From positions 33,072,761 to 33,136,760 of the forward strand of contig JAPTYO010000008.1 in assembly GCA_036873135.1 (NCBI GenBank): 64,000 nt of DNA. The letters run 5' to 3'. The position numbers and the translations under genes are program-made. Positions 10,372-19,817 of this stretch are shown here, piece by piece. The notes below the pieces were generated by a model, which was not told the DNA's origin, ran no database searches, and was given only the letters and a program-made list of their open reading frames with translations. Numbering within the stretch: position 1 is the first letter of the stretch; each line of letters begins with the position of its first letter. This DNA comes from Clarkia xantiana subsp. parviflora (taxonomy: Eukaryota; Streptophyta; Magnoliopsida; Myrtales; Onagraceae).

Positions 10372-12693
10372 ACTGATGCCGATCCTCGAGAGGAGTATGG
10401 GCGTCCCGCCCCCATGGAGGATCTAAAGGAGGTTGAGATTGATGGGCCTCAGAGGAAGGTGAAGATCGGGTCTGCTCTGTCGGAAGAAAGAGCCCGAGAA
10501 CTGATCAAGCTCCTGAAGGAGTTTAAGGAGCTGTTTGCCTGGTCCCCGAGTGATATGCCAGGAATCAGCCCCGACGTGATAGTGCACGAGCTGAAGATAG
10601 ACCCCGCGACCAAGCCTATCGCGCAGAGAAGACGTCCGATGGGCGCGGACAAGAGGATCGCGATCCAGCAAGAGGTGGGCAGACTGCTCGATGCTGGATT
10701 CATCAAGGAGCTCCGATTCCAGACTTGGGTTGCTAACCCAGTCCTAGTGCGAAAGAGTAACGGGAAGTGGCGGATGTGTGTCGATTTCCGCGACTTGAAC
10801 AAGGCCTGCCCGAAGGACTGCTACCCGCTTCCGAGGATTGACCAGTTGGTGGATGCCACATCGGGACATGAGCTGCTGAGCTTCATGGATGCCTATTCCG
10901 GTTACAACCAGATCAAGATGGCGAAGGAGGATGCCCCCCATACGGCTTTCTATGCCGACAGTGACGTCTACCACTACGACGTGATGCCCTTCGGAATGAT
11001 CAATGCCGGAGCAACTTACCAGCGGATGGTGAACAAGTTGTTCGGAGACATGCTGGGGAAAACCATGGAGGCGTATGTGGATGACATGCTGGTGAAGTCC
11101 CGACGGGCAGGAGACCATGTCCAGAACTTGGCGGCGGCGTTTGAGCGGATGAAGTTCCATCAGGTTCGGCTGAACCCCGACAAATGTACTTTCGGGGTGA
11201 ACTCGGGGAAGTTCCTAGGATTCATGGTGAGCCAGAGAGGAATCGAGGTGAACCCTGAGAAGCTGCGAGCAATCGAGGAGATGCAGTCCCCGAAGACTCA
11301 TCGGGAGGTTCAGTTGCTGAATGGCCGGTTGGCCGCGATGAATCGATTCCTATCTAAGGCGAGTGACCGAGCCATGCCATTTTTTGATGTGCTGAGGGCC
11401 CACAAGAAATTCGAATGGTCCGACAAATGCGAGGAGGCGTTCCAGGCACTCAAGCAGCACCTCCGTACCCTTCCGCCGTTGGCGAAACCGGTTCCAGGCG
11501 AGCCACTTTATCTCTATTTGGCTGTTTCTGATGTGGCTGTTAGTTCTGTTTTGATTAAGATTGTCAAGGGCAACCAAGTGCCTGTCTATTATGTAAGCAA
11601 GGCGTTTTATCCCGCTATTGAGAAGTATCTCTTTGCGTTGATTATTGCCGCTCGAAAGCTACGACCTTACTTCCATGCCCATGAAGTCACGGTATTGACT
11701 AATCAGCCCTTGAAGCACTTTTTGAACCGACCGGAGGCGTTGGGGAGATTGGTGAAATGGGCCATCGAGCTTACGGAGTTCCGTTTACATTTCGCTCCGA
11801 GAACTGCTATTAAGGGCCAGGCATTGGCGGATTTTATAGCTGAGTCTACGGCACCCGATCTGGAAGTAACGGGTCCCGCAGAGGGGGCAACCATGGAGGT
11901 CCCGATAGCAGAACAAGCCCCGATAACAGAGCAGTTAGAACAGCCAAATGAGGAGAACACATGGGAGATGTACACTGATGGTTCGTCGAGTGTAGAAGGC
12001 TCGGGGGCAGGATTCGTATTGATACCGCACGGTGGAGGCGAGCCCCTACGATATGCCTTGGCGTTGACGTTCAAAGCCACCAACAATGAAGCGGAGTACG
12101 AGGCTCTTATCACGGGCCTCAAGATCGCCAAGGGTACGGGAGTCGATCATCTAAAGGTGAAGTGTGATGCCAGCTTGGTCGTAAATCAAGTCCAGGGGAA
12201 CTATGAAGCCAGGAGCCCGACAATGAAGAAGTATTTGCACGAGGTGCAGGCTTTGAAGGGAAGCTTCAAAAGCTTCGATATCGAGGCGATCCCGAGGGAA
12301 GAAAATGCGGAAGCAGATGCCTTAAGCAAGTTCGCTCTGGGAGTGGTCCCCGAGGAGAATCGGAAGGTGCATTTCCTAGAGAAAGTGATTATCTCAAATA
12401 TTGATCCGGCGGAGATCTGCACTATTGAGACAGGATCGGAGGAAGAAGAGAAACCCACCTGGATGACCCCGATGGTCACATATCTGACTACGGGGGCACT
12501 TCCCGATGATGATGTGGCAGCTGTCAGGCTGCGTCGGATTGCGAACGACTACGCGATGGTGGACAACCAGTTATACAAGAGGGGACATGTGAAGCCTTTT
12601 CTGAAATGCGTGGCGGAGCCTGACAAGAATCGGATCCTGAGAGAGCTACACGAAGGAGTCGCGGCCTGTCATGAAGGGGCCCGTCTATCGTGA
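10372..12693 (+). CDS. RT-RH: Reverse transcriptase with two RNase H domains
   Basis: It continues in the gag-protease frame after the TAG; the first ATG is 10414 (759 residues from there). RT motifs are intact: 'MCVDFRDLNKACPKD', 'FMDAYSGYNQI', 'MPFGMINAGATYQRM' and the catalytic YVDD (11074-11085). The RNase H domain that follows looks catalytically weak, with 'LTNQPL' where active enzymes have TD, and a short deletion near 'SKAFYPAIEKY'. A second RNase H (from about 11958) has D, E, D, D in 'YTDGSS', 'NNEAEYEAL', 'KCDAS' and 'AEADALS', as in the archaeal-type RNase H known from Tat elements. The frame closes at TGA 12691-12693, through a one-base shift relative to integrase. Confidence 0.92.
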   Translation, partial: TDADPREEYGRPAPMEDLKEVEIDGPQRKVKIGSALSEERARELIKLLKEFKELFAWSPSDMPGISPDVIVHELKIDPATKPIAQRRRPMGADKRIAIQQEVGRLLDAGFIKELRFQTWVANPVLVRKSNGKWRMCVDFRDLNKACPKDCYPLPRIDQLVDATSGHELLSFMDAYSGYNQIKMAKEDAPHTAFYADSDVYHYDVMPFGMINAGATYQRMVNKLFGDMLGKTMEAYVDDMLVKSRRAGDHVQNLAAAFERMKFHQVRLNPDKCTFGVNSGKFLGFMVSQRGIEVNPEKLRAIEEMQSPKTHREVQLLNGRLAAMNRFLSKASDRAMPFFDVLRAHKKFEWSDKCEEAFQALKQHLRTLPPLAKPVPGEPLYLYLAVSDVAVSSVLIKIVKGNQVPVYYVSKAFYPAIEKYLFALIIAARKLRPYFHAHEVTVLTNQPLKHFLNRPEALGRLVKWAIELTEFRLHFAPRTAIKGQALADFIAESTAPDLEVTGPAEGATMEVPIAEQAPITEQLEQPNEENTWEMYTDGSSSVEGSGAGFVLIPHGGGEPLRYALALTFKATNNEAEYEALITGLKIAKGTGVDHLKVKCDASLVVNQVQGNYEARSPTMKKYLHEVQALKGSFKSFDIEAIPREENAEADALSKFALGVVPEENRKVHFLEKVIISNIDPAEICTIETGSEEEEKPTWMTPMVTYLTTGALPDDDVAAVRLRRIANDYAMVDNQLYKRGHVKPFLKCVAEPDKNRILRELHEGVAACHEGARLS

Positions 12694-13691
12694 GGAAGGC
12701 GTTGAACTTGGGCTATTATTGGCCTTCGATGAACAAGGAGGCGACAGCAATGGTTCGATCCTGTGATGCATGCCAGAGGTACGCTCAAAATATCGTGGCT
12801 CCCGCCGCGGACTTAATGCCCATCAGGAGTGCATGGCCCTTCGCGCAATGGGGGATTGACTTGGTGGGACCTCTTCCCCAAGCGAAAGGTCAGTGCAAGT
12901 ATTTGCTCGTGGCCATCCATTACTTCTCAAAGTGGATAGAGGCTAAGGCATTGGCCAGGACGACGGGGCAGCAGATCCTCAAGTTCCTTCAAACTCAGAT
13001 CATATCCCGGTATGGGGTTCCTCGAGTATTGATTAGCGACAACGGCCCTCCGTTCAATGGGGCTCAATTGAAGGAGTACCTGGAGGAGTTGAACATCGAG
13101 CATCGGACCGCTTCAGTCCGCCACGCTCAGACTAATGGCCAAGTGGAATCAGCCAACAAGATCGTGATGGATGGCTTGAAGAAGAGAGTCTACGCCTTGC
13201 AAGGCCATTGGCTGGATGAGCTCGAGAACGTGCTGTGGGCTGTTAGAACAACACCCAAGAAATCGACGGGGGAAACTCCGTTTGGCCTGGTCTATGGCAC
13301 GGAAGCTGTCGCTCCCATGGAGATAGCGGTGGCGTCCCATCGCGCAAAATACTACGAGCCTCTGACAAACGAGGAAATGAGACGTCTAGACTTAGACTTA
13401 CTCGAGGAAAAGAGGTGGAAGGCTGATGAAGTCCAGGCGCGGATGCGTCTGGCAACAGCCCGATATTACAATCGGCGTGTCAAGTCCCGACAATTCTTCG
13501 TGGGAGAACTTGTCTGGCGGAGGAACGAGTTCGTTCATCAAGATCGGATCAACAAGTTATCACCGAAATGGGAGGGACCTTACAAGATCGTAGGGATGCC
13601 AGCACCCAATGCATACAAACTAGAGGACCTTGATGGCAAGACGTTGAAGCATTCCTTCAGTGGCGAACACTTGAAGAAGTATCATGTTTGA
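12684..13691 (+). CDS. INT: Integrase of gypsy element 1
   Basis: The coding sense continues from RT-RNase H but one frame over; a single missing base near 12684 explains the shift. Upstream residues still in the RT frame hold the two His of the zinc-binding HHCC motif, and 'CDACQRYA' here supplies the two Cys. The DDE core is intact: D in 'WGIDLVGP', D in 'LISDNGPP', E in 'GQVESANK'. The C-terminal part ends 'SGEHLKKYHV' with no chromodomain, as in Tat elements. The enzyme inserts the cDNA into the chromosome and makes the 5-bp duplication. As it stands it would need frameshifting to be made. Confidence 0.9.
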   Translation, partial: SIVRKALNLGYYWPSMNKEATAMVRSCDACQRYAQNIVAPAADLMPIRSAWPFAQWGIDLVGPLPQAKGQCKYLLVAIHYFSKWIEAKALARTTGQQILKFLQTQIISRYGVPRVLISDNGPPFNGAQLKEYLEELNIEHRTASVRHAQTNGQVESANKIVMDGLKKRVYALQGHWLDELENVLWAVRTTPKKSTGETPFGLVYGTEAVAPMEIAVASHRAKYYEPLTNEEMRRLDLDLLEEKRWKADEVQARMRLATARYYNRRVKSRQFFVGELVWRRNEFVHQDRINKLSPKWEGPYKIVGMPAPNAYKLEDLDGKTLKHSFSGEHLKKYHV

Positions 13692-13799
13692 TATTAAGTC
13701 GCCGCGAATGGCGCAAGTTATCTATCAATCCGATGTAAGCAAAGCTTTGAATTATCAATAGGAGAAGTTTCTTCCGATCAAATTATTTTAGATTTATTC

Positions 13800-14330
13800 T
13801 AATTGTTAGTAAGACGTCCTGAAGGGCGCGACGAAAAGCCTTCCGAGGTACGACAAAAAGCCTTCCGAGGTACGTTAAAAAGCCTTACGAGGTATGCGTA
13901 AGTCGTCAATATGATGCGGCCAAAAGCCTTAACGGGTACGGACAAAAGCCTTACGGGGTACGCGTAAGTCGTCTATATGATGCGGCCAAAAGCCTTAACG
14001 GGTACGAAAAATCCTTAGCAGGTCCGCGTAAGTCGTCTATATGATGCGGCCAAAAGCCTTAACGGGTACGAAAAAGCCTTAGCAGGTCCGCGTAAGTCGT
14101 CTATATGATGCGGCCAAAAGCCTTAACGGGTACGAAAAAGCCTTAGCAGGTCCGCGTAAGTCGTCTATATGATGCGGCCAAAAGCCTTAACGGGTACGAA
14201 AAAGCCTTAGCAGGTCCGCGTAAGTCGTCTATATGATGCGGCAAAAAGCCCTAAAGGGTACGATTAAGCCGTCTGGTAAAGGCGCGATAAAAGCCCTTAA
14301 AGGGTACGATTAAAGTCGTCAGATTTGGCG
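13800..14330 (+). repeat. 64-bp tandem repeat block
   Basis: The word 'GTCTATATGATGCGG' recurs at 13971, 14035, 14099, 14163 and 14227, exactly 64 bp apart, with a diverged copy at 13908. Each unit has two 'AAAAGCCTTA' half-units followed by 'CGGGTACG' or 'CAGGTCCG'. It starts shortly after the integrase stop, so it belongs to the 3' untranslated part of the element. No coding role was seen. Confidence 0.92.
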
Positions 14331-14397
14331 CGGTAAAAGCCCTAGGGGGTGTGAAAAATCATCTTAAGTGATGTGGAAAATGGCCTCGAAAAGCAAG

Positions 14398-14690
14398 GAC
14401 GAGAAACCTTAAGTGGTAAAGTCCCGATTGGACGAGAAACCTTAAGTGGTAAAGTCCCGATTGGACGAGAAACCTTAAGTGGTGAAGTCCCGATTGGACG
14501 AGAAACCTTAAGTGGTGAAGTCCCGATTGGACGAGAAACCTTAAGTGGTGAAGTCCCGATTGGACGAGAAACCTTAAGTGGTGAAGTCCCGATTGGATGA
14601 GAAACCTTAAGTGGTGAAATCACGATTGGATGAGAAGCCTTAAGTGGCGAAATCCCGATAAGACGAGAAACCTTAAGTGGTAAAGTCTAG
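14398..14690 (+). repeat. 33-bp tandem repeat block, about nine units
   Basis: Units start at 14398, 14431, 14464, 14497, 14530, 14563, 14596 and 14629, with a final partial one near 14662. Each begins GACGAGAAACCTTAAGTGG and closes AGTCCCGATTG. Since 33 is a multiple of 3, frames stay open on both strands (11-residue periods). Those frames have no domain and no flanking gene structure, so I treat them as by-products. Confidence 0.92.
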
Positions 14691-14904
14691 AGTGAAGTGT
14701 CGGGAGGACGTATGAAGTCATCTTAAACGGTGCATCGAAACGTTCTAAGTAACGAGTCTAAAGTCGCTTTAAATAGTGCAAATAACTATCGGAATCAAAA
14801 TAGTTGGAAGATCAAAGAAATTGCTTATATAAAGGCTCGAAGGCCAAAGAGGTCCGATACAAAATATCAAGGAGAAAAACTACAAGGACTAAAGATATAG
14901 AGCA

Positions 14905-15389
14905 TTAAGCCTGGTCCTTGTTGGAAGAAGGATCCTCAGCAGCATTGGAGGAAGCAAGGTTCGGAGGGGCCTGGGTAGAAGGCCTCGCAATCCGCGGAGT
15001 CGGATCCACGGCATCAACGGGAGCTGGGTCCACGAGGTTGGTAACAGAAGGCTCTATAGGGTTAGCCGTTGAAGGATTGACTATCGGGGTCATGGGATCA
15101 AGGAGTTTCCGATGAAGAAGTAGCTCCTCTTCACTCTGAACTTGTGGTATGCATTTCCGGCCTTGAGCATCGGTTTCTTTGGTGGAAATGATACATCCTT
15201 CCCGGAGAGCTGCATCATAAGCAGTGCTGAAAATTTCGTTCAGAACATAGTCGAAGTTGAAGGGCTTCCTTCCCTCGAAACCAGATCCACTGTCTGAAAT
15301 CAGCCATTGAAAGGAATGATTCGAAAAACCACAATCCAGCTAAGTAAAGATGAAGGCAAAACAATAGGGAAGAAAACCTTACCCGACAT
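14905..15389 (-). CDS. Antisense intron-containing gene inside gypsy element 1 (131 aa)
   Basis: Exon 1 is 15389-15383 (ATG TCG G). A GTAAGG donor opens an intron at 15382, which closes with TTTCAG at 15294 (89 nt). Exon 2 runs 15293-14905 without a stop until TAA. The splice joins in phase and gives 131 residues. The N-terminal half is mixed and charged ('FNFDYVLNEIFSTAYDAAL'); the C-terminal half is rich in Pro, Ala, Ser and Thr. I recognise no domain. A TATA box lies upstream at 15514-15507. The gene is opposite to gag-pol, between the tandem repeats and the 3' LTR, the position of antisense ORFs described in Tat-lineage elements. It may be a shortened relative of the gene at 33254-35646. 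It could also be a chance frame, but the clean TATA, donor, acceptor and phase argue against that. Confidence 0.7.
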
Positions 15390-15506
15390 TGTAAAATCTT
15401 GGATCACTTGAAGAGCAAAAGAAACGGGGAGAAGAAGCTTCGAGTTCGAAAATGGATGAGCTTCCAGAAATGGAGACAGTGAAGGAAAATAGCACCAGGG
15501 TTCTAG

Positions 15507-15514
15507 CTTTTATA
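15507..15514 (-). promoter_or_regulatory. TATA box of the antisense gene
   Basis: TATAAAAG on the minus strand, about 118 bp before the ATG at 15389. Transcription would begin near 15480 and leave a leader of about 90 nt. It is independent of the LTR promoter and points the opposite way. Confidence 0.6.
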
Positions 15515-15944
15515 AGCAAAAAGACAAGTTGGACAGACTTAATCTGGACCGTTGAAGACGAAACGATTTAATCTTGATCGTCGAGACTATGGGGACTGTA
15601 CGGAAAAGACGTTGATGACGTAATGAGTGCTTTTTCAGAAAGCAACAGTCACGCAGAGTTGGGAGTCGTTTCATAATCCCTAGCATTTAATGCTACAGTA
15701 ACCGAGGGGTCTCCTCGGATTTGGCAACTGCCCATAGAGTCCAGTGGGCCCGAAGTAATAATGAGTGAGAGATTCTGTCATATGACAATTGCACGCAAGA
15801 CAAAAGCCTCCGATCGAGGTACCGAGAAGCCTGAAGACGAAAGCCTCCGACGGCGGTATCGGGAGGTATAGAGACAAAAGCCTCCGATAGCGAGGTCAGA
15901 AGATCTGGAACTGGAAGACACGACGAACTAAAAGTCCCCCATGT

Positions 15945-15956
15945 CTTGGGGGCAAA
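15945..15956 (+). other. Polypurine tract of gypsy element 1
   Basis: CTTGGGGGCAAA lies directly before the 3' LTR. It is the usual place for the primer of plus-strand DNA synthesis, although one C interrupts the purines. Confidence 0.7.
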
Positions 15957-16738
15957 TGATGGGTTCCGATGAAATCGTTAGCCCCGTTAACAGCCAATGA
16001 ACGGCGAGTAAGTCCAATGGGCCTCGTGAAAGCCTGGAAGGCCCAGAGGCCCAGTACGAAGGGTCCCGACTTAAGCGGTCCCGACATAAGAGCTGAACGC
16101 TCCCGAAAAGAAGCCTCTGAGTTGGCCCCGATATGCCTTAGTAAAGGCCATGACATGCCTTAGTAAAGGCCCCGATAATAAAGCCCCGCAGAGGCTGGAC
16201 CTGTCCCGTAGAGACTGAAGGTCCTGGGTGGTGATCTAGAATGAGACAACTCTGGAGTCTCCGACAGGAGTCGGGACTTGTGATCAGAGGATAAAGACCA
16301 AGAAACCCGCCTACTAGATAGAGTAGTGGGAGACGGTTAAAGATAAAGATAAGTCCCCCGAGATACGCAGGGCGTGCCCGAGATACGCGGAGTACGGGTA
16401 AGATACGCGGAGCGTGGGGCGAAATCTACGGAATCCCTAACGAGATATACGGAATCGTGGCGAGATACACGGAATCATGGGCAAAACGGCCAATCACGGC
16501 CACAGGTAACTGAGTAACTTCCCCTCCTATATAAAGGAGGAAGTTACCTCAGAAAAGGCTAATCTATCTAATACGCACTTAGATTACTGCTGCCACCCCA
16601 TTGATCATATACTCATTTAAGCATCGGAGAGGGATTCTGGGTCACCACCCAGGTCATCCCCTTTTGCAGGATTACGCGGAGCCCAGGAGTCCAAGCTTTC
16701 CGTCAAGGACGTAACGGAGCTTCGCCCGTGATCCAACA
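15957..16738 (+). repeat. 3' LTR of gypsy element 1
   Basis: 782 bp, TGATGGG...CCAACA, about 2 percent different from the 5' LTR by eye. GCAGG follows (16739-16743) and then the interrupted copia sequence resumes. Confidence 0.95.
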
Positions 16739-16743
16739 GCAGG

Positions 16744-17388
16744 GATGTTTTCGAAAAGCACGTCAAAATGCTTGGACTACGTAGGGTTTAAGAGGGTTGT
16801 GTTGTGATGATAACATTTTTGAGTTTTAAAGTAATATTTAAATAAAATAAATTGCAACTTGAGTTTATGATATAGCGACGTCATAATGTTAGAATTACAT
16901 CGGATTTTACGATCTATAAACTAGTCGTAGGAGAGGCAATCCTCCAAAATAAAACATGTCAAATGTGGTTCAAGCCTATTCACACAGGCTCGGTCGTCTT
17001 GGCGGAGAGGGGGACCTCTACCATGTAAAGACCAGCGAAGAATCATGGTGTTTTCGAAAGATAGACCTGGTTAAGTAAAACAATCATTTGGTTTCGGGGT
17101 AACACAACATGATCTAAGTCTTGCATATCGCCGTGACGAACTTCGTTCGTCAACAGCCACATTCTGGGCCAGATAATAAATCTGCGATAGCATATGAAAT
17201 TTCCCACTCCTGACAATATGTAAGTTCAGGTTATGCTATCGACGCACGCTTCATATTGCGCGTGCCACGTTCGACCACGGGGTCAAGCTCGGTTGTGCTA
17301 GGTAGGATCCACGAGATTCAGATGGGCACAAAATTCTTCACCTTGAGCGTGTGATTAATCATGGGTGCTTTATGAAAAAGCATCCAAA
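16744..17388 (+). mobile_element. Copia copy D, segment 2 (3' untranslated region)
   Basis: It resumes where segment 1 stopped: 'GATGTTTTCGAAAAGCAC' continues the RNase H C-terminus and matches copies B (46857) and C (60141). The rest is the long 3' untranslated region shared by all copies, with landmarks 'CATCGGATTTTACGATC', 'GCGTGCCACGTTCGACCACGG' and 'CTTCACCTTGAGCGTGTGATT'. No gene is present. It is cut at 17388 by the copia insertion starting at 17394, with TSD GTATC at 17389-17393. Confidence 0.85.
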
Positions 17389-17393
17389 GTATC
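17389..17393. repeat. Target-site duplication GTATC, left copy
   Basis: GTATC here is repeated at 22809-22813. Copy C reads through the same place as 'CAAAGTATCCTCATG', confirming the empty site. Confidence 0.93.
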
Positions 17394-17567
17394 TATAGAA
17401 TCCTTATGTATACACCTTATTATAAGCCTTGTGTATGCACCTTATTGTGCACCGGTTCTTGTAATTAGTCACTAGTCCTAGTTGGTAGGCCTTAGTTTAG
17501 TGTCTATATATATTGTATCTCCTGCATTGTAAAACCTAGTTAATCAATGAAGTTTTACTCTTTTATA
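17394..17567 (+). repeat. 5' LTR of copia element 2
   Basis: 174 bp from TATAGAATCC to CTTTTATA. It contains 'GTCTATATATATTG', a likely TATA region. The end is fixed by the PBS that follows and by the 3' LTR end. Confidence 0.92.
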
Positions 17568-17580
17568 TGGTATCAGAGCT
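17568..17580 (+). other. Primer-binding site of copia element 2
   Basis: TGGTATCAGAGCT, complementary to the 3' end of initiator tRNA-Met, the standard plant copia primer. It starts at the first base after the LTR. Confidence 0.93.
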
Positions 17581-18278
17581 ATGGAGTGGCGGAGCAAGCT
17601 TGGGAGCGAAGCAACCTAACAATTCGTCATTTCTACTTGTGTTTTCTACATGATCCGACTTTGATTCAGCTTGGGTTACTTCTTGGTTGCTCAATTCAGC
17701 TTGGAATTTGCCTTTTCTTGTTCAAGATTGGCTTTGGGTAAGTCTCATTTTCAGTGTTGAGCTGCGTTGAGGCTAGTTTGGAGATTTGAGCTAGGATCAA
17801 GCTGATTTAGTGAGTTCTTCCTTGATTGAACTATGGTTTGCTATTTCCGTGGCTGCTTTTGTTGAATTATTGGTATTGCCATGCTTTGCTGGTTATTGTG
17901 GTGAATGTTCTTCATCATTGAGCTGAGCTTGTAGCTTAGTTGCCGTTGTTTCTCTACGTTTTGATCTTGGATTGCTCATTGCTCGGCTGAGGTGTTCATC
18001 GGATTCTTTCAAGATTTGGACATTGGGATTGAGGAATTCTGATTCCTCAATCATTGGAGATTGTTCATCCTTCATTGTTGTTGGCTTGCTGGGATTGGTC
18101 TGTGCGAATTTGTTGGCGGATTTGTACGGATTCAGGTGACAATTGCAAGCTGGATTTTGTCCTATTACTAGCTTGGTTGTGTGCTAGTTTTGTCCCTTTG
18201 TGCTGGCTGGTTCAATTAGATTTGCTGAGCATATTCCTTGAATTCTCCCCTGTTTGAATTGTGTTGGTGAATCTCAAA
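17581..18278 (+). other. Untranslated leader of copia element 2
   Basis: About 700 bp of T-rich DNA between PBS and gag, full of 'TTGGC', 'GCTTG' and 'GATTG' words. The short open frames here show no domain and most lack a suitable start, so I see no gene. Confidence 0.7.
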
Positions 18279-19170
18279 ATGGATCATGAGTATAGTGTTG
18301 ATGATCCACTCTACATTCACCCCTCGAATACAAGTGGCCACCTCCTCATTCCATTCCAATTGCAAGGCACTTCAAACTATCATGTTTGGAGTACCTCAAT
18401 CAAAGAAGGCTTGTTGGTAAAGAACAAGTTGGGTTTCATTGATGGAACTTTCACAAGACTGAGTGTGCCAATTGATCAAAGGGTGAAATGGGATAGGGCT
18501 AATGCCATTGTGAAGGCTTGGCTCAGAAACACTGTGGCTAAGGACTTGGTTTCTGGATTGATCTATAACCCAACAACTGCTTCAATTTGGCATGATTTGA
18601 AGGAGATGTTTGACAAGGTGGATGGCACACAAATCTTCCAATTGACAAGTGAGATTTATCAAACCTCTCTAGGTGTGCTTTCCATCACTGAGTACTTTGC
18701 CAAGATGAAGTGCCTTTGGGATGCTCTTGCCTCTATTGATGATTTGAACCTTCAATGTGATAGAGATGTTGCTATTGTGAATGAGCAAAGGGAGAAGCAA
18801 AAGATTATGGCTTTTCTTTTGGGATTGAATTACTCCTATGGCCACATTAGGAGTACCTTGTTGATGAGGCAACCACTTCCTTCTTTGAGTGTTGCTTTCT
18901 TTGTTTTAGTTCAAGAGGAGAGCCAAAGATCTATCTCTGGGACCATTGGTCATCTTGGTGAGGCAACTGCCTTATAATCAAGGAGGAACCAGAATTCCAA
19001 CTCTTATGCTCAAAGGGGTTCAAATGCCAATTAGAGAGGCAATGGTGGTTCAAATAGGAGTGGTTGCAATTGGAGCTTCAACAATGAAAGGTCTAATTGG
19101 ACTTGTTCCTTTTGTGGCAAGAAAGGTCACAAGGTTGATACTTGCTATTCTAAGCATGGTGGTCCACAGG
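18279..19170 (+). pseudogene. gag: Copia gag, frameshifted
   Basis: The ATG at 18279 (MDHEYSVDDPLY) starts a copia gag: a UBN2-like domain with 'PFQLQGTSNYHVWSTSIKEG', 'WLRNTV' and 'TSIWHDLKEMF'. The frame ends at TAA 18975-18977. The zinc knuckle CSFCGKKGHKVDTC (19103-19144) lies in another frame, with a TAG at 19033-19035 before it. So at least one frameshift and one stop separate capsid from knuckle. Gag would coat the element RNA; this copy cannot make the whole protein. Confidence 0.85.
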
Positions 19171-19229
19171 GAGTTCAAGCTTCTCAAGCTTCTAAGACAA
19201 GTTGGAATTCAGCCAATATTATTGATGAT

Positions 19230-19817
19230 TTGACCAATTCAAGTGTTGTTGAGCATGTGGTAGCTGGGGACAAAAGAATTGTGCATGGCACAGCTGAGAA
19301 GAGGATCCAACATGTTGCTGCTCATGATGACCATTTTGATCATTTGCCTTTGAGCTTTGAGGACGTTGATCAAGCTCATGTTAATATGGCAGGTACATCT
19401 AGTGATTCTATGGTTTGGATAGTTGACTCAGGTGCAACTAACCACATTACTCATCAAATGCATTGGCTACATGATTTGAGTAGGAGTGATGAACATCAAT
19501 TTGTCCATTTACCAAATGGTCACAAGTGCAAAGTGAATCATGTTGGCTCTTGTTCATTCTTAAGTGGATTCACTTTGACCAATATCCTTTTGGTCCCTGA
19601 TTTCAAATTCAACTTGATCTCAGTTTCTAGGTTACCTAGTCAATTGAATTGCAAAGTGATCTTTACCTGTGATCATGTGTTGCTTCAGGGCCAGAGTGGC
19701 AAGTCCACAGTGATTGGGGAATGGAATAGAGGACTCTATACCTTGAAGGATGTGGTGCCTTCAAGTTCAAGGATGTTGGCTGCACCTTGTTTTGGAAATA
19801 AAGAAGATGTGTTATAG
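19230..19817 (+). pseudogene. PR: Copia protease region
   Basis: The aspartic protease active site DSGATNHI is at about 19425, preceded by 'MVWIV' as is typical for copia proteases. The frame is open for 195 codons and closes at TAG 19815-19817, just before the pre-integrase 'WHKR' block, where autonomous copia elements continue without a stop. The protease itself may be intact; what follows is not. Confidence 0.85.

Larger units (their letters stand above)
7205..16738 (+). mobile_element. Full-length Ty3-gypsy (Tat-type) retrotransposon
   Basis: A 9534-bp element with two 782-bp LTRs, TSD GCAGG, PBS, gag-protease, RT with two RNase H domains, integrase without chromodomain, two tandem-repeat blocks, an antisense intron-containing gene, and a PPT. 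The integrase lacking a chromodomain and the second RNase H are marks of the Tat lineage. By eye the LTRs differ at about 15 positions (near 2 percent), so the insertion is moderately young. Coding breaks are few: an in-frame TAG at 10369 and one frameshift near 12684. It lies inside copia copy D. Confidence 0.95.

Noticed and set aside
14342..14623. Open frames on both strands over the 33-bp repeats
   Set aside because: A unit length divisible by three keeps the frames open; no start context, domain or splice link was found.
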